This document shows positions 62,895-64,000 of a stretch of 64,000 nt of DNA, in pieces. The notes under the pieces are model-generated. The model had not been told where the DNA came from and did not search any database. It saw only the letters and a list, made by a program, of their open reading frames with translations. The stretch is taken from NCBI RefSeq assembly GCF_039543385.1, contig NZ_BAABJQ010000006.1:124001-188000 (forward strand). The letters run 5' to 3'. Positions within the stretch are counted from its first letter, which is position 1, and each line of letters starts with the position of its first letter. Source of the stretch: Rugosimonospora acidiphila. Lineage in GTDB: Bacteria > Actinomycetota > Actinomycetes > Mycobacteriales > Micromonosporaceae. Made by a program: the position numbers and the translations under genes.

Positions 62895-63248
62895 GTGAGC
62901 GGACAGGCCGAGCACGAGTTGCTGGCCGCCCTGCGCGGCTTCGTGGCGGACATCGGCGCGCTGGAGCCCCCGCCGGCCGGCGCGCCGGTCGCCCACCTCG
63001 AAATCACCACCGGCATCGACCGGGCCGGCCTGGACCTGACCGGCCCGGTCGCCGAGGCGCTCGTCCGGGCGCTGCGCGAATACCACGACCCGCGCGACAA
63101 CGGCCGCTGCGAGCACTGCGGTGGCCGGCGGCTGGACACGCACCTGATCTGCGCGGACTGCCGCCGGCCCAACGGAGTCTTCGGCCGGCTCGTCATGGAG
63201 CGGGCCGCCCGGCACGCCGCGCACGGGGAGCCGGACACCGACCTCTGA
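62895..63248 (+). CDS. small zinc-ribbon protein
   Basis: The 117-residue protein starts at GTG 62895, four bases after the LLM stop. The C-terminal half has CEHC and CADC pairs (RCEHCGGRRLDTHLICADCRRPNG), a clear zinc ribbon. The N-terminal half is helical with no motif. Role unknown; its position suggests co-translation with the LLM oxidoreductase. Confidence 0.75.
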   Translation: MSGQAEHELLAALRGFVADIGALEPPPAGAPVAHLEITTGIDRAGLDLTGPVAEALVRALREYHDPRDNGRCEHCGGRRLDTHLICADCRRPNGVFGRLVMERAARHAAHGEPDTDL

Positions 63249-63274
63249 GCCCCGGGTGCACCGCCCGGCCGGGT

Positions 63275-64000
63275 TCACCGCCCGGCCGGGTCGAGCACCA
63301 GCTTCCCCCGGTTGGCCCGGGCCTCGATGACGCGGTGCGCCTCGGCCGCCTCCTCCAGCGGCAGCAGCGCGTGGATCGCCGGCCGCACCTCGCCGGCCGC
63401 CAGGAGCTCCCACAGCCGCCGCTCGTGCCGGTCGTAGACCTCGCGCCGGTGCGCCACGAAGTGCGGCATCGCCAGCCCGATGACCGAACGCGCGCGCATC
63501 CGTAGCGCGTTGACGTCCACCGGCCCGCCGGCGGCGTTGTAGGACACCAGCCGACCGAGGGGTTCGAGCGCGTCGAGGCAGGCCCCCTGCACGTCGCCCG
63601 CCCCATTCACATCGCTCCCGGTACCGTCGAGGACCACGTCGAAGGACTCCCCCAACCCGGCGCGTAGCTCGTCGTAGGTGACGACCCGGTCGACGCCGAG
63701 GCCACGCAGGAAGTCCGCCTTGTCCGGGCTGCCGATCGCGGCCACCACCCGGCCGGCGCCCAGCACCCTGGCCAACTGCGCGGCGAGGTTCCCCACCCCG
63801 CCCGCGGCCGAGGTCACCAGCACCCGGTCCCCCTCGCCGGCCGCCGACAGGTGCAGGGCGGCGAACGCCACCCGGCCGCTGCGCACCAGGGCCACCGCGT
63901 CGGCGTCGGCCGCCCCGTCGGGTACCGCGCTGAGCATCCCGGCCCCTACGACGGCGAACTGCGCGTACCCGCCGGTGAAGGCCAGGCCGGTGACCCGCTG
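63275..64000 (-). CDS. zinc-type alcohol dehydrogenase-like quinone oxidoreductase, cut by the window edge
   Basis: The visible 240 residues have VLVTSAAGGVGNLAAQLARVLGAGRVVAAIGSPDK, the cofactor loop of MDR-superfamily quinone oxidoreductases, then GFEVVLDG-like FDVVLDGTG and a C-terminal HRVIEARANRGKLVLDP. The frame stays open to base 64000 (reading QRVTGLAFTGGYAQFAVV), so the N-terminal catalytic domain lies beyond the edge. No catalytic zinc is expected. Substrate unknown. Confidence 0.87.
   Translation of the reverse strand, partial: QRVTGLAFTGGYAQFAVVGAGMLSAVPDGAADADAVALVRSGRVAFAALHLSAAGEGDRVLVTSAAGGVGNLAAQLARVLGAGRVVAAIGSPDKADFLRGLGVDRVVTYDELRAGLGESFDVVLDGTGSDVNGAGDVQGACLDALEPLGRLVSYNAAGGPVDVNALRMRARSVIGLAMPHFVAHRREVYDRHERRLWELLAAGEVRPAIHALLPLEEAAEAHRVIEARANRGKLVLDPAGR

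Overview
The window is a very GC-rich actinobacterial chromosome segment. GTG and TTG starts, ATGA/GTGA stop-start overlaps, F420-type oxidoreductases, a maltokinase/trehalose synthase pair, a fused RNase H/CobC-type phosphatase and an actinobacterial RNase P RNA all fit. An orphan Prim-Pol domain gene, TPR-type XRE regulators and an MctP-type symporter with a DUF3311 partner suggest a Micromonosporaceae-like genome; that family call is inference. No ribosomal RNA, tRNA, CRISPR array or intact insertion sequence was seen.

Layout. 0-8.5 kb: an SCP2-like protein directly before a bacterial glycogen debranching-type enzyme, a membrane protein with five-residue repeats, a PPOX enzyme, a WD40 remnant, a ROK regulator with an AT-rich palindrome, and a LysE-type exporter. 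8.5-12.3 kb: divergent secreted GH30 and GH18 enzymes that carry the same ricin/CBM13 domain as a 367-bp inverted repeat (365 of 367 bases identical), with a textbook PHO box between them. 12.4-17 kb: an MFS transporter and the treS-mak operon of the trehalose to maltose-1-phosphate to glycogen route. 17-37.5 kb: small regulators and their targets, two convergent LtrA proteins, a sigma factor with a putative anti-sigma partner, a secreted phospholipase C, a GntR-ABC transporter operon, SDR and alpha/beta hydrolase genes, and a MOSC protein.

37.5-48.1 kb looks like an accessory region. It holds a HemE resembling proteobacterial enzymes, an ArsR/AHSA1/DHFR-like operon with its operator, an XRE regulator and a NUDIX gene each broken by one base, and then a three-gene operon of visibly lower GC. 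That operon encodes a DUF4297/Cap4-like nuclease, a small winged-helix middle component and a Rad50-like ATPase with a zinc hook, which matches the ABC-three-component (ABC-3C) anti-phage architecture. The region ends in short direct repeats just beyond the 3' end of rnpB.

48.1-64 kb is more conserved: rnpB, a TauE/SafE permease, MctP/DUF3311, an acyltransferase with an SGNH domain, a tightly packed minus-strand set (XRE regulator, flavoprotein, Nif3-like protein, zinc-ribbon coiled-coil protein, RNase H/phosphatase), a Prim-Pol gene across a palindromic operator, an SDR, an atypical GAPDH, an LLM-class oxidoreductase and a quinone oxidoreductase cut by the window edge.

The two best leads are the ABC-3C-like defence operon and the inverted CBM13 repeats. 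Recombination between those repeats would, in frame, give a GH30-CBM13-GH18 fusion plus a free secreted lectin.
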